Source of the DNA: Rhabditophanes sp. KR3021
Lineage: Eukaryota; Nematoda; Chromadorea; Rhabditida; Alloionematidae
NCBI GenBank assembly: GCA_963281155.1
Contig: CAUJLY010000002.1
Location: 992,001 to 1,056,000, forward strand
DNA length: 64,000 nt
Reading direction: 5' to 3'
Shown: one piece after another, positions 36,331 through 48,479 of the stretch
Layout of the letters: each line of letters begins with the position of its first letter
Numbering within the stretch: the first letter of the stretch is position 1
Position numbers and translations under genes: made by a program
Notes under the pieces: model-generated
What the model was told of the DNA's origin: nothing
What the model saw: the letters and a program-made list of their open reading frames with translations, nothing else
Databases searched by the model: none

Positions 36331-38088
36331 ATGTCGAAAAATGTAGACGACAACAAAAATATAAATATGGGTTTTGATAAAAGAAAAGGAAGGAAGCGAA
36401 AGATTAGTGAAATTCTTACGGACTCCTTTATGTCATTGTCGCGGTCTTTGTCAAACTTGTCTTTTGAAAATATACATCTCCAATCGAGTGGTGGCTCAGG
36501 ATCTCTCTCCAAATCACCTTCCAAAATTCAAATGTTCTTAACTTCTGGTTTTAAACGAAAAAAATTAGATGTTAGTGGTTGTAGTGGTGGTGGTAATAAC
36601 AGTTCTACTGCATTTTCAATGAAGGAAATTGTTAAAGACAAATATCCTAGACCTAAGTTCATTAGTTTGTTTATGCCTGAATTTCAAATTTGTCCTCATA
36701 TGTTGGATCATAATTTTATTGTAAGTCCAGATAATCATATTTTTTGCTCATATTCTTTTTTAGATAAAAGGGCAATTAGGAACTGGAGCTTTTGGATCGG
36801 TTCTCGAAGTTATGAAGAAAGATGAGAATGGGAAGAGATATGCTTTGAAGATTCAAGAAAAAACAAAGATATTCTTGCTCAAAAATGAAAGGCAAATTAA
36901 GATGGAAGCTCTTATCCAGTCTTCTATGCCATCTCATCCATTTATCGCAAAATTCTTTAATACTTGGCAATCAAAGACTCACCTGTACACTTTAATGGAA
37001 ATAATTGAAAAGGGTGATCTATTCACTGAATGGGATAGACAAAATGGTTTTAGCGAAGACTTAATTAGAATATATGGAGCCGAAGTAGCCCTAGCCTTAG
37101 ATTTCCTCCATTCCCGGCGAATTATCCATCGTGACATTAAATTAGAAAATATAATAGTCGACGGTTTAGGAAACTTAAAATTAGTAGATTTCGGTTTATC
37201 TAAAATTTTAAATAACAACTGCCTCGCAAATACAATTTTGGGCACTTTGCAATATATGGCTCCTGAAATTCGTTATGGCATGCCATACAATGAGTGTGTA
37301 GATTGGTGGAGTTTGGGAGTAATGATGTCTATTATGTTCACTTGTCAATACCCATTTCCTGTTGCCAATGTTAAGAGACACGAGGACTTAACTTTCAAAG
37401 GTTATTGTAGTCCTAACGGATCTTTGTCTTTTCAGATAGTCGTAGGTGAGTAATTATAAAATTTATTCAAACCTTCCCATTTAAATCCATGAAGGATACT
37501 CCAGTTCTAATCAAATAGAGAATACTGGTTTCCTCATATAAACGCGCAATTCTTTTGTAATTCCATTGATGACACCTTCCTTGGTAATGAACTATTTTCA
37601 ACGCAGCTGCCTTTCTTATGACGATTCTTGTGATCGAGATCTGCCTTGATTTCACGATCAGTGTAATAATAATGTCTCTTTCAAAAGTGAAGGAATGATA
37701 TCAAATTAAATTTAGAAAAATAAACAACCTTATTCTAAAGTCTTCATACTTATGTCTTTATTTTTTAGATAATTTGTTGCAAATACTTCCACAAAAAAGA
37801 ATAACTTGTTTAGGTTTACTGAAAGAACAAATCTTTTTCCGAAATTTGAATTTCAATGCTATTTACCAAGGTAGAATAAGACCTATCTTGCTATGGAAAA
37901 AAGATGATCAAATTCAAAGAAACAAGAAACGAAGAATCGAAAAGAATGTTGGCAATTATTTTGAAGAATTCGATTTAACTTTAACTGATCACAAAGAATG
38001 GCTTGGTGAGACAAGTGACAATAATTGTATCTGGGAAAGAGAAAGTAGTGGAATTGGTTCCGATAGCAAATGTTCCGATTTATTCTAA
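36331..38088 (+). CDS. RSKR/SGK494-like AGC protein kinase
   Basis: Exons 36331-36720, 36764-37445 and 37769-38088 give 463 aa. After a basic, Ser-rich N-terminal region of about 110 residues the kinase domain starts at IKGQLGTGAFGSVLEV (glycine loop), with ALKIQ (VAIK lysine), HRDIKLENIIVD (catalytic loop), DFGLSKIL (magnesium site), LGTLQYMAPEIRYG and VDWWSLGVMMS. The GTLQYMAPE...PYNE..DWWSLGV block closely matches human RSKR (SGK494), an orphan S6-kinase-related AGC kinase of unknown substrate. All catalytic residues are present, so activity is expected. The C-terminal tail ends with a Ser/Gly-rich stretch and no clear hydrophobic motif. The second intron is 323 bp. Confidence 0.85.
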
Positions 38089-38831
38089 AGTACCGGTATC
38101 GAATAAAACAAAGCTCTACTTTATTTATTTTTGGTTTGTCTTTACTTTGAAATGACATAAATTTTTATTTAAATAAAATTAGAAAAGATTAGACGTCATT
38201 TGCAACCTAGGATAAGTTCCTCATTTTGTCGTATTTTTAACATCAAACTCACAAATTGAGTATCATATTGATACTTGAAGTGTCTTTTTTATGATAAAGT
38301 TTAACGATGATGATAATATTTGAAGTCTCTTTTTATGATATAGTTTAACTTATCACTGTAGTAGGATGATTGAGATGTTGATTATCTGGGTGGTTAAAAC
38401 AATAGCAGTGATGATTAGATACTCAAAGTTTGTATTATAGATGTTTGTTTAATATCGTCGTTTCTTTTGTTTTTTATAAAAGTAATTTGAGGATGATCTG
38501 GAGTTTGAATTTTTGATTTTTGAAAGGGGTAATTGCTAAAACATATGGTAAATTTATAAATGTATTGGGGTCATTTGTTCAGTAGTGGATATTTTTAAAT
38601 GATTCAAAACAACTGGTAATTTGAGTCCTGCCTCATATGTAATCTTCAGTCTTTCTCATGTCATAAATAGATAGCCAATCTTTTTCGGTGCAGACGCACG
38701 TGAAGAGTTTGAGGCAAAAATCAAGCAATTAATCTACAAAGCTGTTTCCTACAAAAAGGATGATATCTATCGAAAGACCAAGTATATATAAACTAAATTA
38801 ATCCAGAGTATTTATTTATTATCACATTAAT
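38089..38831. other. intergenic with an orphan exon-like piece
   Basis: Mostly AT-rich spacer. Between 38671 and 38790 the + strand is open for 39 codons after a stop (PIFFGADAREEFEAKIKQ then LIYKAVSYKKDDIY), preceded by an acceptor-like GTGCAG, with no start codon. It may be a leftover exon. Confidence 0.3.
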
Positions 38832-39385
38832 ATGTCAGCTAAGAAAACTTTACCGGTAAGTTCAGAGGATGGAGATGACTTTGAATTGTCAATGGCTGTT
38901 GTTCAAAATTCTGGATGTTTGAAACAGATGGCGTTAGGTATGTTTGTTTTATTTAGTGAATTTATAATTAATATTTTATAGATCTAAACATTGATCTTGA
39001 ATCCGATGAACCAATTAATTGTGAAAGAATTGATTTGACAGCACTTTCATCAAAGATGTTAGAATTTGTCTCTGAATATTGCCAATTCCACCAATTTCTT
39101 GGCGAGGTTCCACATACGAAAGATGAAAACGATGAATACGACTCAAAATTGAATTTATTCACTGACAATTTCATCAAAAAAACAGAAGAATTTAGATATG
39201 AACTCATCATGGCAGCTAATTTTTTGGATATATCATCACTTTTAACATTGGGTTGTGACGCGGCTGCTGATACGATGAAAGGAAAAACAACAGAACAACT
39301 GCGTGAATACTTTGGACTTGAAGATGACTTTACTGAGGCTGAAAAGGAATTCTTTCGAAACCAAAACAAATGGGTTGATGAATAA
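38832..39385 (+). CDS. Skp1-related protein
   Basis: Exons 38832-38937 and 38982-39385 (44-bp intron, phase 1) encode 169 aa, close to Skp1's usual 163. The POZ part is divergent (SSEDGDDFELSMAVVQNSGC), but the C-terminal half follows Skp1: TEEFRYELIMAANFLDISSL, then MKGKTTEQLREYFGLEDDFT and EAEKEFFRNQNKWVDE, matching the [21 protein letters not shown]...ENQW pattern that binds F-box proteins. It should act as an adaptor in SCF-type ubiquitin ligases. Nematodes carry many skr paralogues; this one has a drifted N-terminal (Cullin-binding) half. A TATAAA-like element lies just upstream near 38785. Confidence 0.85.
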
Positions 39386-40128
39386 ATTATAAATATTGCC
39401 TTGCAATCATTTATTTTCTTTAACTTGGAGACATTTAATTATTTTCAAATAAATACATCAATTTTCATCATTGTCTTTTGTGCCATGTTTGTTTGAGAAA
39501 TTTATTATACACACACATCTTGTGTTAAACGAAGTTTTGAATATATTGACGCTTGATATATTAACTTGATTAATTTGGTTCGAACCTTATTATAGATGAT
39601 GAGGTATATACTTAATTTTCAATCATTGCTATGTTGTCTTTTTTACCTTCCTCATAAGTACCGCTTAACCATATACGAACTCGTATTAATTCAAATAGTG
39701 TGTTTAAACCACATATCAAATGCGCATATTATATTGTGCCATTCTAATCATAAAGCAGACGTTCACTTTTTCATATCTCCTTTAACTATCTATTCACCAC
39801 ATCATTAAAGGGCAGCTAAGCGACCCGCATTGACAATCTTGAACGTTTCGAGATCAATTATTTCCTATACTCTCTCTATCTATGGCAAAGCAAGTCAATA
39901 ACACACATCCAATCATTTTCACTACCCATTTTAGACAATGTTAAGCCTACATTTTAACAATCTTCCCAACCTTGGAAGAAAGTTAATAGTGTAAAATAAA
40001 CTCAACTCGCGTCTTTCATTCAACCCAACTTTCTATTACGTTACTTTTCCTGTCTTCTTCAATTTATTAAAAATGTGTACTTTATTTTAGTTTTACTTTA
40101 AAAGCTTATAATTTGTTATTAAGCCGCC
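39386..40128. other. intergenic
   Basis: Contains AATAAA signals for the Skp1-related gene near 39450 and an acceptor-like TTTATTTTAG near 40090 ahead of the next gene. The 70-codon frame at 39596 lacks support. Confidence 0.45.
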
Positions 40129-42276
40129 ATGAATCAATCTGCTGAACTGTATGTCCCACTCAAGGCTCTTAATGTAAGTTTATTCAATTCAATTATATTT
40201 TAATGGCAATTTTTTTAGAAAGCTTTCAATCATCATGATTATCAATCCATCGAAATTTGTCTCCAAAATAAATTAACTGGTCCTAATACCGAGTACTTGC
40301 TTAACAAAGTCAGAAATGCTGAAAAAAAACTTGCCAAAAAAATAGCCATCCTGAAGAAACATTCCGAGGAAGATGCAGTCGATTATTTGAAGAAAGCTGA
40401 GCCCGTTATTGACGCCTTGATGAAGACTACTGGTTGTTCAAGAGTAGTTGGGGAATTCCTTCATGCCTTCAACCAACCACCTGTTCTTGAATTTTACCAA
40501 CTCAAGTCCGCCGATCCCTCCATTAAGCTACCCTTTCAACTTTTGGGTTATCAAGAAGGAAATGACGAAGGCATGGATAAAATTATCACCGACATTTATT
40601 ACTTGGAAGTTGCTATCAAATGTGCTCGAGATCAGCTTGTTGCTGAAAATAAAAATGTCCTCTATTTCGATAGAGTCTCTGCTTCCTTCCTTCTCAAGAA
40701 ACGTCAAATGGTAGAGGAGCATTCCAGAAAATGTTGTGAACCCAAAGAAGCCCAAGCTGCTGCTCTCAAGGAAAAGACTCTTGACAATTACGAGCAATTT
40801 AGAGTTTCCATGACTAGAGATTTGTTCAGTTTCAAAAAAGTCCTCCAAACTGCCAATACTAAGACTGATCTTAAGCCGATTCTTACTATTTTCCAAGATA
40901 TTCTTGATCAGTTGGATGTTTTGAATACTCAAGTCAAACCTAACGTTGAGGATAATGTTTACACTAGACTCATGAACAAGATCGGGAAAAATATGGCTGT
41001 TTGTCAAGGATTAGTTGATAAATATGAGGTTGGATCTCAAGAGCAATTTGAAAGCATTAACAATGTGTTGGCAGAAGTCTATGACCTTTCAATGAAATAC
41101 AATTTCTTGGATCATGATATCAACAAGGCGTATGAGGAAGAGGCAAGAGAGCATGATAAGACAAGAGTTATTCACAAGATACTTGAAGCTAGATTTAGAG
41201 AACTTCCTGATTCCACATCTAAAGCGATCAGCACTTGGGATGCTGCTGTTAAAGAGATGCAAAGTCAAGTTTCTTATGAAACTGAGGATGAGACTGATGT
41301 GGGGTTAGTTACTGCCGCTGATTCTGAAGTTGATATTGACGGTGTTTGCCTCGAAAGTGGCATTAAAAATCAAATTCTTAAACCTTCCGTGGATATTTCT
41401 CTGAGTGATGCCGAAAATGGCACACGCCACATCGAAACCTCCGATGATCTTTCAATTGGTGCTATGATCGACCAAATATTGTACGAAGGTCTAGATTGCT
41501 TCGAGGAAGGTTTTAACACTTATGAAGAACAAGATTACGAAGAAAGCTATTATGATTCTGAAGGAAATTACAATTATGATCAAGAAGAATTCGGAGGAGA
41601 TGAGTATGATTCAGAAGATTACAATGCACCAGATTTTATTGCTGAAAATCATTATCCTAATGATGAAGATTTATTGGAAGATGAGAAAGGAATTGATTAT
41701 GCAAACAATTTTCTTCTCCAAGACGAAAGTGATGATGATGAAAATTTTGCTCAAGAAGAAAGTGATGATGGAGGTTTTGCCCAAGAAGAAAGTGATGATG
41801 ATAGTCTTGTCCAAGAAGAAAGACACGATGGTGCATTTTTACGGCCTAATGATGAAACTGAGGAAAATCCCCATACCGTATATAGTGATGATAAGCATCA
41901 GGACTTTTCTGGTGCCCCAGTTTGTGAGAATCCCTCCACTTATGTTGGACAAGTATCGGTTCAGGGTATTACTGATAATTGTACACTAGCCGTTGCTGAT
42001 GATGATAATTATATGCCAAAAGTAATTGAACCTATGCCTCCTATCGAAGAACTTGCTCAAGATGATTATGAAAGAGCTGAGGAAAGCGACGTTGAGTCAA
42101 ATGATGGAACAACTGACGATGAAAATAACTTAGATAGAAGTCTCTCTGAAAGCGAATTAGATGCAGCTGAATGCACTGATGAACAAATTACCAAAATGAA
42201 AGAAGCTTTAGCCAGATATAGTGAGGAAACAATTAATTTTGATGTGTCCAGTGATGAATCTGATGATGAAGAATAA
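40129..42276 (+). CDS. large acidic protein with 10-residue repeats, unknown
   Basis: Exons 40129-40173 and 40219-42276 (45-bp intron, phase 0) encode 700 aa. The ATG has a good context (GCCGCCATGA). Residues about 1-350 are charged and probably largely helical (RNAEKKLAKKIAILKKH, EQFRVSMTRDLFSFKK), with a well-mixed composition that suggests a folded domain. From about 350 onward the protein is very acidic and rich in Ser, Tyr and Asp, including three to four copies of a ten-residue unit near QEESDDDSLV (residues about 520-560). There is no signal peptide or TM segment. The acidic tail could bind histones or other basic partners, which is inference. I recognise no family. Confidence 0.8.
41720..41845 (+). 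repeat. 30-bp coding tandem repeat
   Basis: Three to four imperfect copies of a 30-bp unit (core CAAGAAGAAAGTGATGATG) encode the repeated QEESDDxxxx segments of the acidic protein. Copies differ mainly at the third to last codons. Confidence 0.75.
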
Positions 42277-44665
42277 TTTCTGGCATAGATCTTTATTTAA
42301 CCTCCTTAAGGGTTGCTCCCGAAATCAACACACTATTATTATATATTTCTTATTAATTATTAAGTACCCATTTTCCTTAAGAAAATATCTTTGCTAGCTC
42401 CTTCCTCGTTTACAATCCTTGTTCTGTATTTTAAAATGGGTCCCACCATTAGAGTAATAATTTAATGTTTTTGTTTATCGTTGTATCCTCTATCATTGAA
42501 AAATAATGCACATCTTGTAGCCCTTGAAGTTTTATATAAGATGAGCTAATTATAAAAGTTGAAATAAATTTAACAATTGTATAGCAATCAAGTTTAATAA
42601 TAAAGACACTTGTCAAGGCAATAAACAAAAAGAAAACTTGGAGATACAATTTAAACATTTATTGGCAAAAAATCAATTATTATATATCAATTTCTTGTAA
42701 TTATACAATGTTGCTCACTAAAATGAAAGTTACTTACTCAAAATATAAAAGTTGCTCCTACTCAACCTGCTTGAGTAACTTGAGTAAGTTGAGTAGGTTA
42801 AATAAAAATGTTTTTAAAAAACTTTATTATTAGAATGAAACAAACAGATAATACATATATCAAACAAACTCTAAAAATTACGAATCATGATTAGATTATT
42901 TGAGGTGGAGGAACTCATATTTCCCCTGCGAAACTCCTTATATACCCCAAATAACTAAATTCCTCCCACATTATACAGAAGTTCGAAATGCAACTAAGCA
43001 TTATTGATAAAGCCTGTAATGCCCTTCAAACTTTTTGTTTGACTCTCAAAACAGACTGTCGACTAAATCCAAACCATTACAATTGTACATGGCAAAGCGA
43101 TAAGCATTCAAAACCCAATTTCCAAAATTCAACTTTTGTGATTTAGTTTTAGCTGAAGTTTGTGAATCAACAAGAGACACAAATTTATCTTCTAATCTTT
43201 TCGAGAGGCTCTTCAATATTATTTAGTAAACTTAGACAAACCAGTTGGTAAAGATTGACTGTAAGAATACTTTGTTGACACCAATAATGGCATACGACAA
43301 AAATTTAGTTATGTATATGCAATACGTTGAATCATCATTATTATCAAAGTTAGTGCCACAAATAGTTGATAATGCTGTTTATATGAGTTTGCTAAAAACC
43401 TAAATTTGCAACCTCGGTCTAATTTATGAGTTTTTAGTGACTTTTCACCAAAATAATATATCAAATCAAAATTAATTCATAAAAAGTATTGGTAACTGTA
43501 GCACAAGATATAAGACAACTAACTTTATTACATATAACATCCAATAAATATAATAAGATAATGATAATATGCTAATATACACATGACGTGGCAAGTAAGC
43601 GTGTTACTTATCCAACAATAACAACTTAAATAAAAATTGATATCAATTGTTATTTTTTAGATAACAATATTGTTCTTATCTGAAATCAAATAGTGTCTTA
43701 TTTTTGTTTGATTTCCTGCAAAAATATTATTTGTCATTTTTTCTTCCTTAAACTCAATTCTTTTACACCAAAATTCAACGTATAAATAATATATAATGTG
43801 TATACAAAAAGTGACAAAGCTTGACCATTTTGGTTCATTGCTTTGGTTTTAGGATTTAAGATAAATATTTTGTTGGTGAAAGATTACGTGATAATAAATT
43901 TTTAATGTATTGGGAATATGGGGAATTAATGATATATTTTTAGAAAATATAAGGGATATGATGAAACATTTCTATCTTGTCAAAATATTTATCAATAAAT
44001 GTAAATTATTATGGAACAAATTTAAGTACCTTCTTAAAGGTTGCCCAACAACAAAGATAAATACAAGCATAAACAAAAGGCACTTTAAAAGATGATAAAG
44101 TCATAATTGAACTCGTCAAAAATCATTCATTCTTCAATCTACTTGAATTTATGATAACTTTTGTTAAATTTTAAATCACACTATTTCCTTAGCAAGCACA
44201 ATTACCCAAGCTTCCTATTTATCATAATTACCTTAATCTTCATTTGAAGTCTTTAACAAATGATTACCTTTATATGTTACACATTCCTTTCAACTTTTGC
44301 GTCAAGCAAAAAGTTAATTTTATTTTGTTGGCATCGATCTTTCTTGCTAATCAAAAAGTGTATTTTGCCATCAGTTAGTATGCATTTATTCATAGGTTTT
44401 GTCTAACACAAACAGTATAACTTAAAATTCCTTAAATAACTAATAGAACCAATGACATTGACTATATTTAAAATTTGAATACAATTGTTACCACATTATT
44501 ATATTTTATTATCTTGAGCGACAAAAAACGACACCATGAGATACTAAGCTTTTATGATGTTATTAAGATTAGTGATTTGAATGTGTTATTGTAAAATATA
44601 AAATAATGTGGCATTTGATTATCATACAAAATTATTAATATCAAATTGAAGAGAATTACTTCTAG
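42277..44665. other. 2.4-kb intergenic region
   Basis: AT-rich with no credible gene. It contains a 10-bp perfect inverted repeat at 42757-42797 embedded in several ACTCAA/TTGAGT copies (listed separately). The antisense frame 42449-42658 and the frame at 43910-44095 have no supporting signals. Confidence 0.45.
42757..42797. repeat. inverted repeat with TTGAGT cluster
   Basis: CCTACTCAAC at 42757-42766 pairs perfectly with GTTGAGTAGG at 42788-42797 around a 21-nt loop, which itself carries two CTTGAGTAA direct repeats. Another TTACTCAAA lies about 15 bases upstream. It could form a hairpin or be a cluster of one binding motif in both orientations. Confidence 0.6.
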
Positions 44666-46948
44666 ATGGGATCTCATCATCTAAAATCAACAACATTAGC
44701 CTGTTTGATTCCAGTTTTTTTTCTTTTAAATGCATCAAAACCAGCTTGTAAGTTGATTGGAATGATTTATGGTTGAGCAATAGCTTTACTATCAACTTTT
44801 TTAATATTTAGATGCATCTTATCGTGATTGTAAAAATGGGGACTGCTGTGATTTGAATGTTAATTGCCAAGCTTGGGCTAGAAGAGGGGAATGTGATCAA
44901 AATGTTGTCTATATGAGTCAAACCTGCAGAAAGTCTTGCCGAGTATGCAAGACGCATTTATCTGTCGGGCAAGGTAGGTTTCAAGTAATTATTTTCGAGA
45001 AAGCTGAATTAACATTAAATTGCTTATAGAAAATAAAGATTCCACTAATTTGTCTGGATGTAATGAAGTTCAAACATCTGAAATTAGTACACGTATTGTT
45101 TTGGCTCAATCTCAACACATGCAGCAAATAAAAGAAATTACTCAATGTGGAAGTGAAAATCCCTCAAATAATTGCTCAGTTAACCTTTGTTATCATAAAC
45201 AATTCAGAACACTTGATGGAACTTGTAATAATTTGGCAACTACTAATCGCGGAGCTTCATTTACAAACTTCGTTCGTCTTCTTCCACCTCTTTATGAGGA
45301 TGGTGTGGGTGTCTGGGCAGGAAAGTCAAGATTGTTTCGCCCAAATGCTAGAAAAGTAACTCGTGAAATTTTGACGTCAACAGCCCATATTTTAACTAAT
45401 AACAATCAAATGGTAATGCAATTCGGCCAATTTCTTGCCCATGATATTACAAATAACAACTTTGACAACTTTTGCGCCTGTAATAGTATTAATGAAAATT
45501 GTATGAGTGTACCTCTAGCAAGAGACGATCCGAAGACACCTCGGTTTTTGTTGTCGTGTATACCAATCACCCGCAGCATTCCGTCATGTCAAACTGGTAA
45601 AAATGGTGTTGCTAGGGAACAAATGAACAGACATACTTCTTATATAGATGCCTCAATGGTAAATTTATAACTGCACCTCTTTTATTTTGCTAAACTATCA
45701 CATATCCTGTGTTTTTGTCTATTGTTTAGGTATATGGAAGCACAGATCCAGATATGAAACGACTCAAAGACGGACATCTTCTAAAAACACAAACTGTTAA
45801 TGGACATAAATTTGCCCCATTCTCAATTGGTGACCAATTTGATGGGATGTCTACGGGGGATGGCAGATCTGCTTTATTTGTTGGACTCGCTACAATGCAC
45901 ACCGTCTTTGTTCGTCTTCACAATACCATCTCAAATGAACTTCGTACAATGAATAGACATTGGTCTTTGGAGCGATCATTTCAAGAGACAAGAAAGATAG
46001 TTGGAGCAATCATTCAAAGAATAACCTATTATGAGTTTTTACCAGCACTTTTAGGTGAAAGCAATATCAATTCACTATTACCAAAATACACTGGCTACAA
46101 AAAAGATGTTGATTCCAGTATTTCCAATGAGTTTGCCGCTGCAGCCTTTCGTTTACATGGAATGATATCGGTACGATAAAAAGAAATGGCTTTTTAACAA
46201 AAATTAACTCGATATTTTTGATTGTAGGATAGTTATCCATTGGTAAATGAAAATTTTCAAACTATTGGCAATGCTAGATTCATCCAAAATACCAACAAAA
46301 TCACTACTTTGCTAGGAGCTGGTGTTGATGCAGTTATTAGGGGTCTCATTTCGAAACCTTTAAAAAAACCTCAAAGAATCGAAAAACAAGTAACAGAAGA
46401 ATTATTCGATGCTACAACTGATTTAGCGTCCATTAATATTGTTAGAGGAAGAGATCACGGATTAAGATCTTATAATGATTACAGGCGTATGTGTCAATTG
46501 CCACTTATTACAAATTTCAGAGAATGGAATGGTAAAACAAATTGTAGTATACATAACATTTTATACATTTTTAGAAGTTAGTGATGACACAGTCAAATCA
46601 AAAGTGGCAGAATTATATAGGGATCCAGAGAACATTGACTTATATCTTGGTTCCATAATTGAAGAAACTTTGGCAGGATCAATGGTTGGACCAACATTCA
46701 CCTGTATAATTACAGAACAATTTAAAAGACTTCGTGATGGGGACAGATTTTATTTTGAAAACAGTGAAACATTCACTCCTCAGCAAACGGCAGCTATCAA
46801 AAAAATGTCCTTAGCTTCCCTTCTTTGCTTGACAGGAGAAAATTATCAAAGAATTCCGAAAAATGCTTTCAAAACTGATAAGGGAGAGAATGCAGTCAGT
46901 TGCGACGATATTGCTAAATTGGACTTTGAACCATGGAGGTCCACTTAA
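44666..46948 (+). CDS. ShKT-domain heme peroxidase (MLT-7/SKPO type)
   Basis: Exons 44666-44747, 44812-44973, 45030-45658, 45730-46170, 46228-46531 and 46575-46948 encode 663 aa. A signal peptide (STTLACLIPVFFLLNASKPA) is followed by one ShKT domain (six Cys, CKNGDCCDLNVNCQAW...CRKSCRVC) and an animal haem peroxidase domain: NLATTNRGASFTNFVRLLPP, QFGQFLAHDIT with the distal His, GDGRSALFVGL with the catalytic Arg, KIVGAIIQRITYYEFLP, and NIVRGRDHGLRSYNDYR. Nematode relatives cross-link cuticle tyrosines during moulting or act in defence. The Asp and Glu that link haem covalently in mammalian peroxidases are Ala (LAHD) and Leu (RSAL) here, and the proximal-His region reads FRLHGMI, one residue shorter than the usual FRxGHxxI. 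Activity is therefore uncertain. TTCTAG directly abuts the ATG. Confidence 0.9.
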
Positions 46949-47253
46949 ATTATCATTTTTTTGTGATTATTCCACATCATGTTACCATTAAATTAATAAA
47001 TCTGTCATCCTTACTTTACTTATTAATTTTGACTGAGAAATTAATTTAGGTACATGGATATTTAGTTCAAAAAAGTTATACCTCGTAGACAAACATTTTT
47101 TGAATGTTCGATAAGAATTTAATGTGACTAGCTACGGAAGGCACCTTTCCGAGACTTCTTTTCTTTATCATTGCCTTGCAGGCGGTCTATTAAAATGAGT
47201 CTCTCTCTTTTAATACCTCTTTTTAATGTCCTAATATATTAATTCGAACCTAA

Positions 47254-47400
47254 CTAAGAGTTTATAACCATTCCTTGCTCGATTAGAGGTGAAACATTTT
47301 CTGGAGAGTCATACCAAATAGTTGAGTCATCGAAGGATTGAAACAAAATAGAACTGATTGTTAAAAAATAACAGCTAAACAAATAAAAATAAATTAGCAA
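47254..47400 (-). CDS. possible small secreted peptide
   Basis: Starting at the second in-frame Met (MLLIYFYLFSCYFLTISSIL) the frame encodes 48 aa with a strong signal peptide followed by a short acidic mature part. No family or dibasic cleavage site is seen. Length and AT-rich codons leave chance as a real alternative. Confidence 0.25.
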   Translation of the reverse strand: MLIYFYLFSCYFLTISSILFQSFDDSTIWYDSPENVSPLIEQGMVINS

Positions 47401-47510
47401 CATTTTGTGTTCTATTCGGAAGATATATTTTATGAACAAGTTATCTAATGTTATCACAAATGCTTTAGTCAAATTGCTGTGCAGCTAAGCATTCTTCTCC
47501 TTATAAGTCA

Positions 47511-47659
47511 AATGCAAGAAGAAGGTAAATAAGCATCTATGACTATTTAAGAAAATAGTTTATTGAATCCGTACTTATTTTCAGTAATTATAACATGCTT
47601 AGTATTAGTTCATTTGATGACCTCAAGAGCTTGTAAATTTCATCAATGTGGATAACTAA
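47511..47659 (+). CDS. possible two-exon micropeptide
   Basis: ATGCAAGAAGAAG joins, through a good intron (GTAAAT to TTTTCAG, 47524-47584), to a frame giving a 27-aa peptide with a hydrophobic core (VIITCLVLVHLM). The tidy splice signals are the only support. It may be the remnant first exons of a secreted protein gene. Confidence 0.18.
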
Positions 47660-48479
47660 ACCGCAGCATTCAGTTATCAAATGATTCAGGAATATTTAAA
47701 ATTAATAAAATTGTGTTAAATAGTGATTTTAGTTAAAAAATATATGTAAAATCACGTTAAAAACATACTTTAAAGAATTGTCTTTTTCAAAAAATAGTAA
47801 ATGAAATTTTGTCTAAATCCGGATTTAGAATTACTTTCTATAGCTGTTTTTAACGGTATTATCAAAGTTTGCACTTTTTCATGAACCTACCGTGGGGTCT
47901 TTTTTAAGTAACTTTTCAATGAAAATAAGCATATATAATTTCTGTCGAGCAGTTCATCAAAGGTTATATAAACTGTATTAAAGAGAATGAGGATATTTAA
48001 AATAAATAAGTGTTGATAAAAAATCACTTGAAAATTGACCTCAAAAGGCACAAATTTGAAATGTCTCTCCTGAAAATGTTCCTACTCAAATCAAGCTGGG
48101 AGTGGTTTTAAACTTAGTTAGGTTCAAATTAGTATATTTAGGCATTAAAAGGAGATAGTAAATTTCATATCTCTTTTTTACTCTAAAAAATAGCACCATG
48201 GATATGCATTTTGAGTTGAAAAATTCATGTTATTAAGGATAATTTGAAGTAAGCCAACTTTATATTTATTATTTCACTTTACATTATCATTATGTTTATT
48301 GACACAAAATAGATTGAGTTCAGATAGCCAGTTAAGATATTCAAATGTAAGCAATACATTCGTTTTGAGAAAAGAACATTGGTGAGTCGTTACTGCATCA
48401 AAAGCCACGACATTCCTTACCTAAGCAGATTTTTAAATTACGTATACTTGTAATTGTTTATTCTTAAAAATATTTTAAA

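Larger units (their letters stand above)
46949..48479. other. intergenic
   Basis: AT-rich spacer between the peroxidase and ASNA-1 genes. It contains two doubtful small coding candidates (47254-47400 on the minus strand and 47511-47659 on the plus strand), which are transcribed divergently if real. Nothing else is apparent. Confidence 0.4.

Noticed and set aside
37467..37655. Antisense frame in kinase intron 2
   Set aside because: Two frames look mildly coding (KADLDHKNRHKKG) but there is no start, splice partner or family match, and it is much shorter than the other intronic antisense sequences.
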